Shown here piece after piece: positions 51,996 to 60,446 of a stretch of 64,000 nt of DNA (position 1 is its first letter; every line of letters begins with the position of its first letter). The notes below the pieces were generated by a model, which worked only from the letters and a program-made list of their open reading frames with translations, ran no database searches and was not told the origin of the DNA. Made by a program: the position numbers and the translations under genes. This DNA comes from G965276675 sp965276675 (lineage in GTDB: Bacteria > Acidobacteriota > Terriglobia > Terriglobales > Acidobacteriaceae). The stretch is from positions 2,790,001-2,854,000 of the forward strand of contig OZ255624.1 of assembly GCA_965276675.1 (NCBI GenBank), read 5' to 3'.

Positions 51996-52673
51996 CTAGA
52001 ACTTTCCTTGCTGAAGCAAAGCGATGAACAAGTCGACAGAGTCCTCAGCCCAATCCAACTGCTGCTTCTTGGTATCGCGTAGCGTCTTGAGGCCAAGTGT
52101 GCTCCGCATAATCATATCTCCAAGCAACAGGGCCATAAACACTTCAGCGGCGTAGGCGGGGTTCCTGATTTCGAGGGTTTCCTGCCGCATTTTAGCGATG
52201 AAATAATCGGTTACTACTTCAAGGCCACGTCCATAGCCTTCTTCCCAGAAGTTCTTTGCGACTTCCGGAAAGCTCCGGCTCTCTCCGATGACGAGCATGT
52301 GCAGCCCTTTCGTGTCTGACTTCGCCATCATGACGAGCATCTCGCGGGCGTAACGCACCAAAGCTTCGCGAAGATCTCGCTCTGGGCTAAGAGGTCCAAC
52401 GGCGTCAAACGTTCCTAAGGCTTTTCGGGTGATCAAAGCCCCGAACATCGCTTCCTTGTTGGGATACGCGGTATAAAGCGTTTCAAGGGAGCATTCGGCT
52501 TTCTTTGCAATCGCAGTCATCGTGGCCCGTGCGAAACCGGATTCTAGAAAGACCTCGGTAGCGGAATCAAGGATGCGATTGTTGCGATTTCCAACTTCGC
52601 TCGCAGGGATACGGCCTTTTCGCGACGGGGGGGCGGTCTTCTTTTTTCGTGTGGTCACACAACTACTGTACAA
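51996..52673 (-). CDS. TetR-family transcriptional regulator
   Basis: About 225 residues. Start taken as TTG 52673, because AAGGAGG lies 10 bp upstream of it; a TTG at 52682 and GTG at 52658 are alternatives. HTH at residues ~35-80: RNNRILDSATEVFLESGFAR, ATMTAIAKKAECSLETLYTA and YPNKEAMFGALI. The C-terminal ligand domain is all-helical (TetR_C_7-like). Divergent from an EmrB-type pump with a palindrome between the two genes; it very likely represses the pump operon and itself. Confidence 0.88.
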   Translation of the reverse strand: MYSSCVTTRKKKTAPPSRKGRIPASEVGNRNNRILDSATEVFLESGFARATMTAIAKKAECSLETLYTAYPNKEAMFGALITRKALGTFDAVGPLSPERDLREALVRYAREMLVMMAKSDTKGLHMLVIGESRSFPEVAKNFWEEGYGRGLEVVTDYFIAKMRQETLEIRNPAYAAEVFMALLLGDMIMRSTLGLKTLRDTKKQQLDWAEDSVDLFIALLQQGKF

Positions 52674-52693
52674 ACATTTCAACCTCCTTGAAA

Positions 52694-52709
52694 CGTAACG
52701 TACATTACG
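52694..52709. promoter_or_regulatory. Imperfect palindrome between tetR and the EmrB-type pump gene
   Basis: CGTAACGTACATTACG, whose two 8-base halves match at 7 of 8 positions, lies within the 128 bp between the two divergent genes, 15-20 bp from the regulator's start. This is the place and size of a TetR operator. Confidence 0.6.
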
Positions 52710-52801
52710 CTACCCTAGAAAATTAGAATGATCTCGAAAGCCCAAAGCAGACCGGAAGAAATTGCCGAAGCAGCAGTTGCTAAGACTTGAAGGAGCACTC
52801 T

Positions 52802-54385
52802 ATGTCTGACGGATGGAAGCCTAAACACAATCCCTGGGCGATAGCCCTGACGGTGACGATTGCGACGTTCATGGAGGTGCTCGACACCTCCATTGCCAAC
52901 GTCGCTCTGCCGCACATCTCAGGAACGCTCGGCGCTGGACAAAGTGAGGCTTCGTGGGTCATCTCGTCCTACCTTGTTGCCAATGCAGTGGTGCTGCCCA
53001 TCAGCGGCTATCTTGCAACTCTCGTAGGACGGAAGCGGTTTTATATGAGCTGTGTTGGAATCTTCGGCATCAGTTCGTTTCTTTGTGCCATTGCCCCAAG
53101 TTTGCCGCTCCTGCTCTTGTTTCGTGTCTTACAGGGTTTAGGGGGCGGTGGTCTTGCAACTTCCGAACAGGCGATCCTGGCAGACACGTTTGAACCCTCG
53201 AAGCGAGGTCAAGCATTCGCTCTATACGGGTTTGCGGTCGTTCTTGCCCCAGCGGTGGGTCCGCTGGTCGGGGGTTGGATCACGGACAGTTTTAGCTGGC
53301 GATGGATCTTTTTCATCAATGTGCCAGTAGCCCTTCTGTCAATCTTTCTTACAAACAAGTATGTCGAGGACCCGCCGCGCCAAGAAGCAGAGACCAAGAA
53401 GCTGCGCGGCAATCCTGGGGCGATCGACTACACCGGCTTCGCACTTACCGCTCTCGCATTCGGCAGTCTGGAGGTCGCTCTCGATAAGGGGCAAGAGGAC
53501 GATTGGTTCGGATCGCCTTTTATTACGACATTCATCGTGATCTGTGTGGTAGCCCTGCTGACGCTGCTCGTTTGGGAGTTGTGGCAGGCCAAAAGAGGAC
53601 GTAAACCAATCATCGATCTGAGTCTCTTCAAGAACAGAACGTTTTCCCTGTCATTCGGCTTGATGTTCGTCGTGGGCATCGTGCTCTACGGGACAACACT
53701 GCTCATTCCACAGTTTCTCCAGACGCTCATGGGTTACACCGCGACTACGGCCGGCAAAGCTCTTTCGCTCGGAGGCCTGGCAACGCTCATCTGCATGCCA
53801 CTTGTCGGCTTCTTGATCTCAAAGGTTGACGGCCGGTACCTGCTGGCTTTCGGCTTCACCATCTCCGGAATAGCGCTCTTCCATATGACTCACATTAACC
53901 TCCAGATGACAACGGGGTACATGGCAGAACTCCGGTTTTACCAGGCCGCAAGCTTAGGTTTCCTCTTCATTCCCCTGCAGACCCTCTCCTATACCGATAT
54001 GCCGGAAGAGAAGAATAACGACGTTTCCGGCTTAACAAATCTTGCCCGCAACATCGGTGGTTCCGTGGGCACATCACTGGTCATCACCATGCTCGCAAGA
54101 CAGTCGCAAAAACATCAGGGCTTTCTCGCTAGCCATCTCACAGGCGGCGAGAACGTAGTCCGCTCCGCAACGTCGGCGCTACAAGGCCAGCTATTTGGCA
54201 GCGGTTTTGCACACGCGCAAACCCACGCTGGAGCGTTGGGAAGGATTTATTCGGAACTCGTTCTGCAGTCGAACTTGCTTGCCTACATTGACATCATTCA
54301 GGGATTCGCGATCGCTTCCCTAGCCGTTGTGCCTCTCGCTTTCCTGATGAAGAAGGTAAAGCCAGGCGCGGCAACCGCTCACTAA
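52802..54385 (+). CDS. EmrB/QacA-type (DHA2) MFS multidrug exporter
   Basis: 527 residues from ATG 52802 (AAGGAG site). Fourteen hydrophobic segments typical of DHA2 drug:proton antiporters. Motifs: TIATFMEVLDTSIANVALPH (motif D1), SEASWVISSYLVANAVVLPI, LVGRKRFYMSCVGIFGISSF (motif A-like), GGWITDSFSWRWIFFINVPV (motif C region) and MGYTATTAGKALSLGGLATL. In tripartite pumps it needs EmrA and an outer-membrane factor; both partner genes follow but are destroyed by a deletion, so the pump may be orphaned. Confidence 0.93.
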   Translation: MSDGWKPKHNPWAIALTVTIATFMEVLDTSIANVALPHISGTLGAGQSEASWVISSYLVANAVVLPISGYLATLVGRKRFYMSCVGIFGISSFLCAIAPSLPLLLLFRVLQGLGGGGLATSEQAILADTFEPSKRGQAFALYGFAVVLAPAVGPLVGGWITDSFSWRWIFFINVPVALLSIFLTNKYVEDPPRQEAETKKLRGNPGAIDYTGFALTALAFGSLEVALDKGQEDDWFGSPFITTFIVICVVALLTLLVWELWQAKRGRKPIIDLSLFKNRTFSLSFGLMFVVGIVLYGTTLLIPQFLQTLMGYTATTAGKALSLGGLATLICMPLVGFLISKVDGRYLLAFGFTISGIALFHMTHINLQMTTGYMAELRFYQAASLGFLFIPLQTLSYTDMPEEKNNDVSGLTNLARNIGGSVGTSLVITMLARQSQKHQGFLASHLTGGENVVRSATSALQGQLFGSGFAHAQTHAGALGRIYSELVLQSNLLAYIDIIQGFAIASLAVVPLAFLMKKVKPGAATAH

Positions 54386-54474
54386 CAACACTGAAACCGC
54401 TCAGGCTTTACGCAGTAAGGGCTCCCTCAAACAGAACACATTGCAATGACAAACAGAGATCCAGGAAGGATCAG

Positions 54475-55170
54475 ATGTTAGATCCAAAAGAACCGAACGT
54501 CCCAAATCGCAATGCACGACTAAAGCTGAACTGGTTGACCATACTGTACGCGCTCTCGGCGATCGCAGCGTTCGCTCAGGCGCCCATGCCACAACAGCAA
54601 GGAATGCGGGCGCAGCAGCTCCCCCTCTCGACACAAGAGCAAGGCAACATCTCCGCGCAACAGAACGCGGGACCGGGTGCGGGTGCGAGCGTGAACACGG
54701 TCCAAAGCACCGTAAACGTAAGTGGGCGCTATCAAGGCAGCATCCTCGATCTCTCGGCAAACCCAACTGAAGTCGTTCTCTCCTTCAACGACTCGATTCA
54801 ACGCGGTTTGCATTTTAACCTTGGAGGCCAAACGGCCGGGAACATGCAGACCGAAGTCCGCGCTCAATGGCTGGCGGCACTCAGCCAGTTGCTTCCCAAC
54901 ATCACCGGTGTGCTGAGCCAATCGGTTGCGCAAGTCTATTTGCCGGCTGAGGGCTTATCGAGCTCAACTTTTGGCGGTGGGGGTCTCAAGATACCGGCCA
55001 CTACGGGACAATTTCACTACTACACCCTCCAGGGAACTTTCAGTGAGGATGCATTCAATCTCACAGCAATACATAACCTGCAAGGCGCAGAAGCTGCGAG
55101 CGCCGCTGCGAAGCTGAGTGCGAGAGATGCGAGAGAGTTGATTGTCCTGGGGGTTGGAGGCACTTACCAA
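54475..55170 (+). pseudogene. TolC-family outer-membrane factor, 5' part only
   Basis: About 230 codons. A signal-like segment (LTILYALSAIAAFAQ) is followed by a Gln-rich stretch and the N-terminal part of an outer-membrane factor: VVLSFNDSIQRGLHFNLGGQ, QWLAALSQLLPNITGVLSQS, ALFNLTAIHNLQGAE-like strands and DARELIVLGVGGTY. After GGTY the frame reads QGLPGGL and stops. The remaining three quarters of the usual protein are absent, and the next bases are the middle of an EmrA-like gene in another frame. A deletion end point lies at 55165-55175. Confidence 0.85.
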
Positions 55171-56107
55171 GGACTACCAGGTGGCTTATGACCAGACAAA
55201 TGCGCAACTGGTTCAGGCCAAGTTGAACGCCACGTCAGCCCAACCGAATCTGTCCATCACTCGAACCAGTAACCACGCAGACACTACAAGCGCCGCCGCT
55301 GACGTTGCGACTGCCATGGCCATGGTCGCCGCGGCCGAGCATAATGTTGCCCAGGCTGAAGCACACCTCAGGCAATCTGAGGCGAACAATCTGCGCGCAC
55401 AGAATGATCTTGCCCGCTACAAACTGCTCGTCGAAAAAGATGAAGTTTCGCAACAGCAATATGACCAATATCTGGCAGGTGCCCGAGCGCAACAGGCAAC
55501 TGTGGAAGCTGATCAAGCGGCGGTCTCGTCGGCCAAGCAAACAGTAGTCCAGCGTGCCGTTGCGCTGCGTCAGCAGCAGGCTCGGCTTGACCAGGCCAAT
55601 GCGAATGGGCCTCGCCAAGAGGCAATCCGTGCTACCGACATAAGAAATCAGGAGGCAGGCGTTGCAGTGGCGCAGTCTGCACTCGAACGAGATCACCTCA
55701 ACCTGAGTTATACCCATATCGTCGCGCCTGCCGCGGGCATCGTTATGTTGCGCAGCGCGGAAATCGGTGATCGCGTCTCTATCGGACAGCGCCTCATGCA
55801 GATTGTTCAGATCGACGATCTGTGGATCGACGCCAACTTCAAAGAGACGCAGCTAAGGAAGATGCACCCCGGTCAAAGAGTCACCATCAAGGTTGATTCG
55901 CTCAAAGAATACTTTGAGGGGACGATCGATGCGATGCCAGCTGCAACCGGTGATCGAGCAAGCCTGTTTCCTGCTGAGAACGCGACTGGAAATTACGTCA
56001 AAGTCGTGCAGCGCCTGCCGGTGAGGATTCGATTGAAGGCAGGACAACGAGATCTGGAGAAGTTGCGGCCAGGTATGTCAGTCGAACCGAAAGTATCGCT
56101 CGACTGA
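55166..56107 (+). pseudogene. EmrA/HlyD-type membrane fusion protein lacking its N-terminus
   Basis: From KDYQVAYDQTNAQLVQAKLN onward the sequence is the middle and C-terminus of an EmrA-like adaptor: coiled coil (AEHNVAQAEAHLRQSEANNL, KLLVEKDEVSQQQYDQYLAG), second lipoyl half (LNLSYTHIVAPAAGIVMLRS), beta-barrel (LWIDANFKETQLRKMHPGQR) and DLEKLRPGMSVEPKVSLD. The N-terminal membrane anchor and first half of the lipoyl domain are missing. A start codon could be GTG or ATG within the first codons, but the protein would be unanchored. Product of the same deletion that cut the TolC gene. Confidence 0.85.
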
Positions 56108-56199
56108 GCTTCATAGCAAGGTCCGTCGTGCTTGCCACAACCACAGCTCTCCGGCCTGCACATTACATCACTATTCATAACCAAAAGGAGAACGGAACA

Positions 56200-56511
56200 A
56201 TGCCAACCACACGATTTGAAACCACGATCAAAGCACTGCGCGACAAGGCGGGGCTCACACCCGAAGCAGGTATTAGTAACATTGAAGGCTGGCTGACCTA
56301 CCTGAAGGACCACAATGCTCCTGGCGTGAAAAGCGTCGTGTCGGATCTCGAAAAGCTGAAAACCTTGCTCGGAGCCAAGGAACTGGACGGAACCAAGATC
56401 AAGCAGCTGGTCGTGAAGCTCGGCAAGGAGACAGTTGCGCTTGGAAAAGGTGACGTGCCCAATGCCAGCCATATCGAGCAGCTTGGGACTGCGCTTGAGC
56501 AGGCTGCTTAG
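56200..56511 (+). CDS. Small helical protein, unknown function
   Basis: 103 residues from ATG 56200 with AAAAGGAGAACGG. Rich in Lys, Leu, Ala; helical throughout (TTIKALRDKAGLTPEAGISN, DLEKLKTLLGAKELDGTKIK, VVKLGKETVALGKGDVPNAS). Acidic and basic faces suggest a soluble stress-type or nucleoid-associated protein, but I do not recognise the family. It has a clear terminator 19 bp downstream and is not damaged. Confidence 0.7.
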   Translation: MPTTRFETTIKALRDKAGLTPEAGISNIEGWLTYLKDHNAPGVKSVVSDLEKLKTLLGAKELDGTKIKQLVVKLGKETVALGKGDVPNASHIEQLGTALEQAA

Positions 56512-56529
56512 GCTGTCGCTTAATAGGAA

Positions 56530-56550
56530 GGGCCAGCAGAGTGCTGGCCC
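56530..56550 (+). terminator. Rho-independent terminator
   Basis: Stem GGGCCAGCA / TGCTGGCCC (9 bp, perfect) with a GAG loop, followed by the pyrimidine-rich GCTTTCCTCTCTT. Confidence 0.8.
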
Positions 56551-56650
56551 GCTTTCCTCTCTTCGTTCGAGACCTCAGTAGAAAACGGTTGAGGTGCGGA
56601 ACCTAAAACCGACAGAAAAGTGCCTTGGGCATGAATACACGGGGAACACT

Positions 56651-57160
56651 ATGATCGTCGTCACTACTCCGACAGGGAACATCGGCTCGAAGCTCGTAAA
56701 AGAGCTGCTCGCTGCAAACGAAGCGGTACGTGTGATTGCACGTGACCCAGCAAAGCTTGCGCCGGAGACACGAGACAAGATTGATGTCATCACCGGCTCA
56801 GTGATGACGAGAGTGTCTTGTCGCGGGCGTTCGAAGCCAAACTTCTCTTGGACAAATCGTGGACAGGCCAGGGTGGACTCGCTGTTCTTGGTCCGGAGGA
56901 TTTGTCCTACAACGATATGTCGAAGATCATGACCGACGTACTTGGAAAGCCTGTTTGGTTTCAAGAGATCGCAGGAGAAGCACTCAAGGCTCAATTGATC
57001 AAGTCAGGTGCAAACGAAATCTTCGCACAAGGGGTCGTGGACGTGCGCGCCGCAAAGGTGAATGGCCTCGACAACGCAGAACCGCGAACGGCAGAAAATA
57101 CAACGCCGACGAGCTTGCGGCAGTGGTGCGAGGAAGTCATGAAACCAGCGTTTTTGAGTA
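56651..57160 (+). pseudogene. NmrA-like oxidoreductase with an internal deletion
   Basis: The gene opens well (GGGGAACACT then ATG): MIVVTTPTGNIGSKLVKELL, AANEAVRVIARDPAKLAPET and RDKIDVITGSVMT at 56651-56815. The next part jumps to the C-terminal region in another frame: GLAVLGPEDLSYNDMSKIMT, DVLGKPVWFQEIAGEALKAQ and TSLRQWCEEVMKPAF. About 80-100 residues in the middle are missing, and the frame differs. After KPAF the sequence is foreign. This is a deletion-type pseudogene. Confidence 0.8.
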
Positions 57161-57324
57161 AGCTGTTTTGTCATGGTCGCCTCCCTCTCTTTGGACAAGC
57201 TACTACGGCCAGACGATCGCTTGAACCAACAGGAGGTAAGGTGCCCAGCTCAAACGAGATCAACCTGCAGTTCACGGGTGTCTTTTCTCTTTCCCTCAGC
57301 CTTTTTTAGCTGCCAGAGCTTCAC

Positions 57325-58210
57325 TTGCAGAGGGTTTTTACAAGGTCAAAGGTGAATCTCAAGACATGGATTCTGCCTCGCTGGGGAACTCATCGTCTCG
57401 ATCAGATCAAGCCGGTCGCGGTAGAAGACTGGCTGAGTGGCGTCAAGCAGTCAAAAGGCCTAAAGCGAAGATCAAAATCTCATGAGTGCTCTCTTTCATC
57501 ACGCGATGCGTTATGAGTGGACTGATCACAATCCGATCAAGCTCGTGCGGCAAAGCGCAAAACGAAAGAAAGTTCCAGACGTATTGGAGCTTGCCGAACT
57601 TCAGCTTCTCCTTTCCAAATTGTCCGTTCGAGAGCGCACTCTTGCTCTTCTCGACGCGGCGACTGGGCTTCGGGTCAGCGAATTGCTTGCGCTTCGCTGG
57701 ATCGATGTCGATTTCGAGAACCTGGAGCTTCGCGTCACTCGATCGATCTGGCATCAGGTAGTGGGCGACTGCAAGACGGAAGCCTCGGCCAAGCCTGTTC
57801 CCATTGACAGCTACATGGCAGAGGATCTTCTGCGCTGGCATCGTCAGAGTTCCTATCCGATGGCGACCGATTACGTCTTTGCCAGCCCGACCATGAAGGG
57901 AACACAACCTTACTGGCCGGACAATCTCATGAAGCGCTATATCCGGCCGGTCGCGCGAAAGGCCGGCATCTACAAGAACATCGGTTGGCACACCTTCCGT
58001 CATTCCTTCGGCACGCTGTTAAAGGCGAACGGAGAGGATGTCAAAACCGTTCAGGAGCTCCTACGACACGCGAACAGCAGGATCACGCTGGATGTTTACA
58101 CCCAGGCGGTGAACTCGCATAAGCGGGCTGCGCAGAGCAGGGTTGTGAACATGATGGTGGCAGGCGTGAGTCAGAACAGGGATGTTCCGTACCCACAAAA
58201 GAGCGCTTAG
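57325..58210 (+). pseudogene. Tyrosine-recombinase integrase, 5'-truncated and frameshifted
   Basis: The core-binding part begins at about 57345 (KTWILPRWGTHRLDQIKPVA, VEDWLSGVKQSK), but the N-terminal arm-binding part is absent. Around 57455-57480 the frame shifts; the natural reading is PKAKIK, then NLMSALFHHAMRYEW, each in its own frame. From ATG 57482 the catalytic domain is intact: Arg64 (TGLRVSELLA), Lys98 (CKTEASAK), His170-x-x-Arg173 (HTFRHSFG), His196 (LLRHANS) and Tyr206 (TLDVYTQA). It lies directly next to the 3' end of tRNA-Asp (58279), the usual place for an integrase of a tRNA-targeted island. Without the N-terminus it is probably dead. Confidence 0.85.
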
Positions 58211-58278
58211 CGGGCTTATTGGACCCTGATCGGGGTGTCACTTTAGGTCCCATATCACTCTAAGTGCTTAAGAATGTA

Positions 58279-58355
58279 TGGCGGGGACGACGGGGCTCGA
58301 ACCCGCGACCTCTGCCGTGACAGGGCAGCATTCTAACCAACTGAACTACGTCCCC
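58279..58355 (-). tRNA. tRNA-Asp (GTC)
   Basis: Cloverleaf can be folded: acceptor GGGGACG/CGTCCCC, D arm with TTCAGTTGGTTAGAA, anticodon arm CTGTCAC with anticodon GTC, T arm GCGGG-TTCGAGC-CCCGT, discriminator G and an encoded CCA (58279-58281). The 3' end points to the left, toward the integrase remnant, so this gene is a likely island attachment site. Confidence 0.95.
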
Positions 58356-58607
58356 AACTACTGCTCTAGTGAGTTTTCTCTTGACTCCTGGAGGCTGTCA
58401 CTCGCCAGGAAGAAACCTGCACTCACGCCGAGCGCCGATCAAGGTCACTCAAGCAAGTGCCGATCAGCTGAACTGTAGTGTAGCAGATGCATCCTGGGAC
58501 GCCGGTCTCGAAACTAAGGAAATTAAGCAGCTTCTCGACCGGTTCACAGATACATTAAGACCCTAGCCCCGCGGCCCGGTGCACTATTCTTTTGTTGAGG
58601 CTCTTCG
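58356..58607. other. Region upstream of tRNA-Asp and the dehydrogenase gene
   Basis: 252 bp shared by the divergent tRNA-Asp and the zinc dehydrogenase gene. It should carry both promoters. Nothing else recognised. Confidence 0.35.
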
Positions 58608-59642
58608 ATGAAAGCGTTGCTTCTCTCTAAATACGGTCAACTCCAGCTTACGCAGATGCTCGACCCCTCCCCTGCTCCGGATGAGGTTCTGCTTCGAGTG
58701 GCAAGCTGTGGCATCTGCGGCAGTGATGTACACGGATATGATGGCTCGTCCGGGCGTCGCATTCCGCCCATTGTGATGGGGCATGAGGCAGCCGGAACGA
58801 TTGCCGCCGTGGGTTCCGAAGTGACTAAGTGGCATGCCGGCGACCGCGTCACCTTCGACTCCACTCTCTTCTGCGGCCACTGTGGACCGTGTCTGCGTGG
58901 TGACGTAAACCTCTGCGACCAGCGTCAGGTCTTTGGGGTTTCCTGCGCAGATTACCGGCGCAACGGCGCTTTTGCCGAGTACATCGCGGTTCCCCAGCGC
59001 GTGCTCTACAAGCTTCCCGACACGCTGGACTTCGCCGAGGCCGCGCTGATCGAGGCCGTGTCTGTAGCGCTACACGCCATATCGCTGGCTCAGGTTCAGC
59101 CTGGTTCGTCGGCCCTCGTTGTCGGCGCGGGCATGATTGGCACGCTGATCGTGCAGGGATTGCGCGTGCGCGGCTGCTCCGAAATTCTGGTCGCAGATCC
59201 GGATGCGAGCCGCCTTCGCATGGCCACGGATGCGGGCGCGACACACACCTTCGCCACAACCGATGCTGCCGGTGCCGTACTCGAGCACACCCGCGGTGCT
59301 GGCGTCGACGTTGTCTTTGAAGCAGTCGGCAATACGGTTTCGGTCAATGCGGCCATCGGCTCAGTGCGTAAAGGCGGCACAGTAGCACTCGTCGGAAACA
59401 TCGCTCCGCGCGTTGAAATCCCATTGCAGGCTGTGGTCACGCGGCAGCTCCGGTTGCAGGGCTGCTGTGCCTCGGCTGGCGAGTACGCGGAAGCGATCAA
59501 GCTTATGGCGAGCGGTGAGATCCGCGTTGAGCCTTTGATCACGGCTGTTGCTCCCCTTTCAGACGGGGCTGAGTGGTTCCGGAGACTGCATGCACGCGAG
59601 CCAAACCTGATGAAGGTCGTGCTCACTCCCGAGCCGGCATGA
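58608..59642 (+). CDS. Zinc-dependent medium-chain alcohol/polyol dehydrogenase
   Basis: 344 residues. GroES-like domain with CGICGSDVHGYDG (catalytic zinc Cys), MGHEAAGTIAAVGSEV (His-Glu), the structural zinc site CGHCGPCLRGDVNLC, and a Rossmann domain LVVGAGMIGTLIVQGLRVRG with the NAD-specific DPDASRLRMA strand end. Family: sorbitol/threonine/galactitol-1-phosphate dehydrogenases. Likely substrate is a sugar alcohol or sugar acid. The stop overlaps the start of an SDR gene (ATGA, 59639-59642), so the two are coupled, and an ACS-type transporter converges on them. Confidence 0.9.
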   Translation: MKALLLSKYGQLQLTQMLDPSPAPDEVLLRVASCGICGSDVHGYDGSSGRRIPPIVMGHEAAGTIAAVGSEVTKWHAGDRVTFDSTLFCGHCGPCLRGDVNLCDQRQVFGVSCADYRRNGAFAEYIAVPQRVLYKLPDTLDFAEAALIEAVSVALHAISLAQVQPGSSALVVGAGMIGTLIVQGLRVRGCSEILVADPDASRLRMATDAGATHTFATTDAAGAVLEHTRGAGVDVVFEAVGNTVSVNAAIGSVRKGGTVALVGNIAPRVEIPLQAVVTRQLRLQGCCASAGEYAEAIKLMASGEIRVEPLITAVAPLSDGAEWFRRLHAREPNLMKVVLTPEPA

Positions 59643-60445
59643 GTGCGCTCGGCATAAATTCGCTCTTTGACCTAAGCGGCCAAGTCGCGCTGGTGACGGG
59701 GACCAGCCGCGGTCTAGGCCAGCATTTTGCGCGAGCGCTCGCCGGGGCTGGCGCAGACCTGATCCTGACCAGCCGTGATCCCAGTTCCTTAACCGCGTTT
59801 GCAGACGAGATTCGCGCGTTGGGACGGCGCACGCTCTCACTCGCGCTCGACGTCACTCGTGCGGAGAGCATCTCGCGCATGACGGCGGACGCGCTCAAGC
59901 ACTTCGGCCGTATCGATATTCTGGTCAACAATGCCGGCATGAATATCCGTAAGCCCGCGCTCGAGGTGACGTGGGACGACTGGAACCGAATCCTCGACAC
60001 GAACCTGCGCGGAAGCTTCTTTGTGGCCCAGGCAGTCGCGCATGGCATGATCGAGCGCGGCTACGGGCGCATCATCAATATTGGCTCGGTCACCTCGGTC
60101 TTTGGCTATGCGGGGCTTGCCCCATATGGAGCAAGCCGCGGCGGTGTACGCCAGCTCACCATGAGCCTCGCCGACGATTGGGGTAAATTTGGTGTGACAG
60201 TCAACTGCCTGGCGCCGGGCTGGTTTCGCACCGAGCAAAACAAGACGCTCTACGAGGATCGCGAGTGGGTGGAGTACCTCTGCGATCGCATTCCGGTGAA
60301 GCGGCCCGGAGCGCCACCCGACCTGGACGGCGCTATCATCTTTCTGGCCTCTGAATCGAGCCGCTACATCACAGGGCAGACATTGCTGGTGGATGGCGGC
60401 ATCTCTACCGGCTCGACGCGCGCGCTGCGCAAGCCGACGAGTTGA
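59639..60445 (+). CDS. Short-chain dehydrogenase/reductase (gluconate 5-dehydrogenase-like) with Arg in place of the active-site Lys
   Basis: 268 residues from ATG 59639. Classical SDR: TGTSRGLG (residues 20-27), NNAG (97-100), Asn122 and Ser150 in place, Tyr163 in PYGASRGGV, and LAPGWFRTEQN. In the catalytic motif Y-x-x-x-K the lysine is replaced by Arg167 (codon CGC, 60137-60139). Best matches by pattern are 5-keto-gluconate/gluconate dehydrogenases that act on sugar acids. Co-translated with the upstream dehydrogenase. Whether the Arg form is active must be tested. Confidence 0.88.
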   Translation: MSALGINSLFDLSGQVALVTGTSRGLGQHFARALAGAGADLILTSRDPSSLTAFADEIRALGRRTLSLALDVTRAESISRMTADALKHFGRIDILVNNAGMNIRKPALEVTWDDWNRILDTNLRGSFFVAQAVAHGMIERGYGRIINIGSVTSVFGYAGLAPYGASRGGVRQLTMSLADDWGKFGVTVNCLAPGWFRTEQNKTLYEDREWVEYLCDRIPVKRPGAPPDLDGAIIFLASESSRYITGQTLLVDGGISTGSTRALRKPTS

Positions 60446-60446
60446 A

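Noticed and set aside
58279..58355. Second att copy of the tRNA-Asp 3' end to the left
   Set aside because: I looked for the T-arm and acceptor sequence elsewhere in the window and did not find it; a search on both strands is needed before the island's left border can be claimed.
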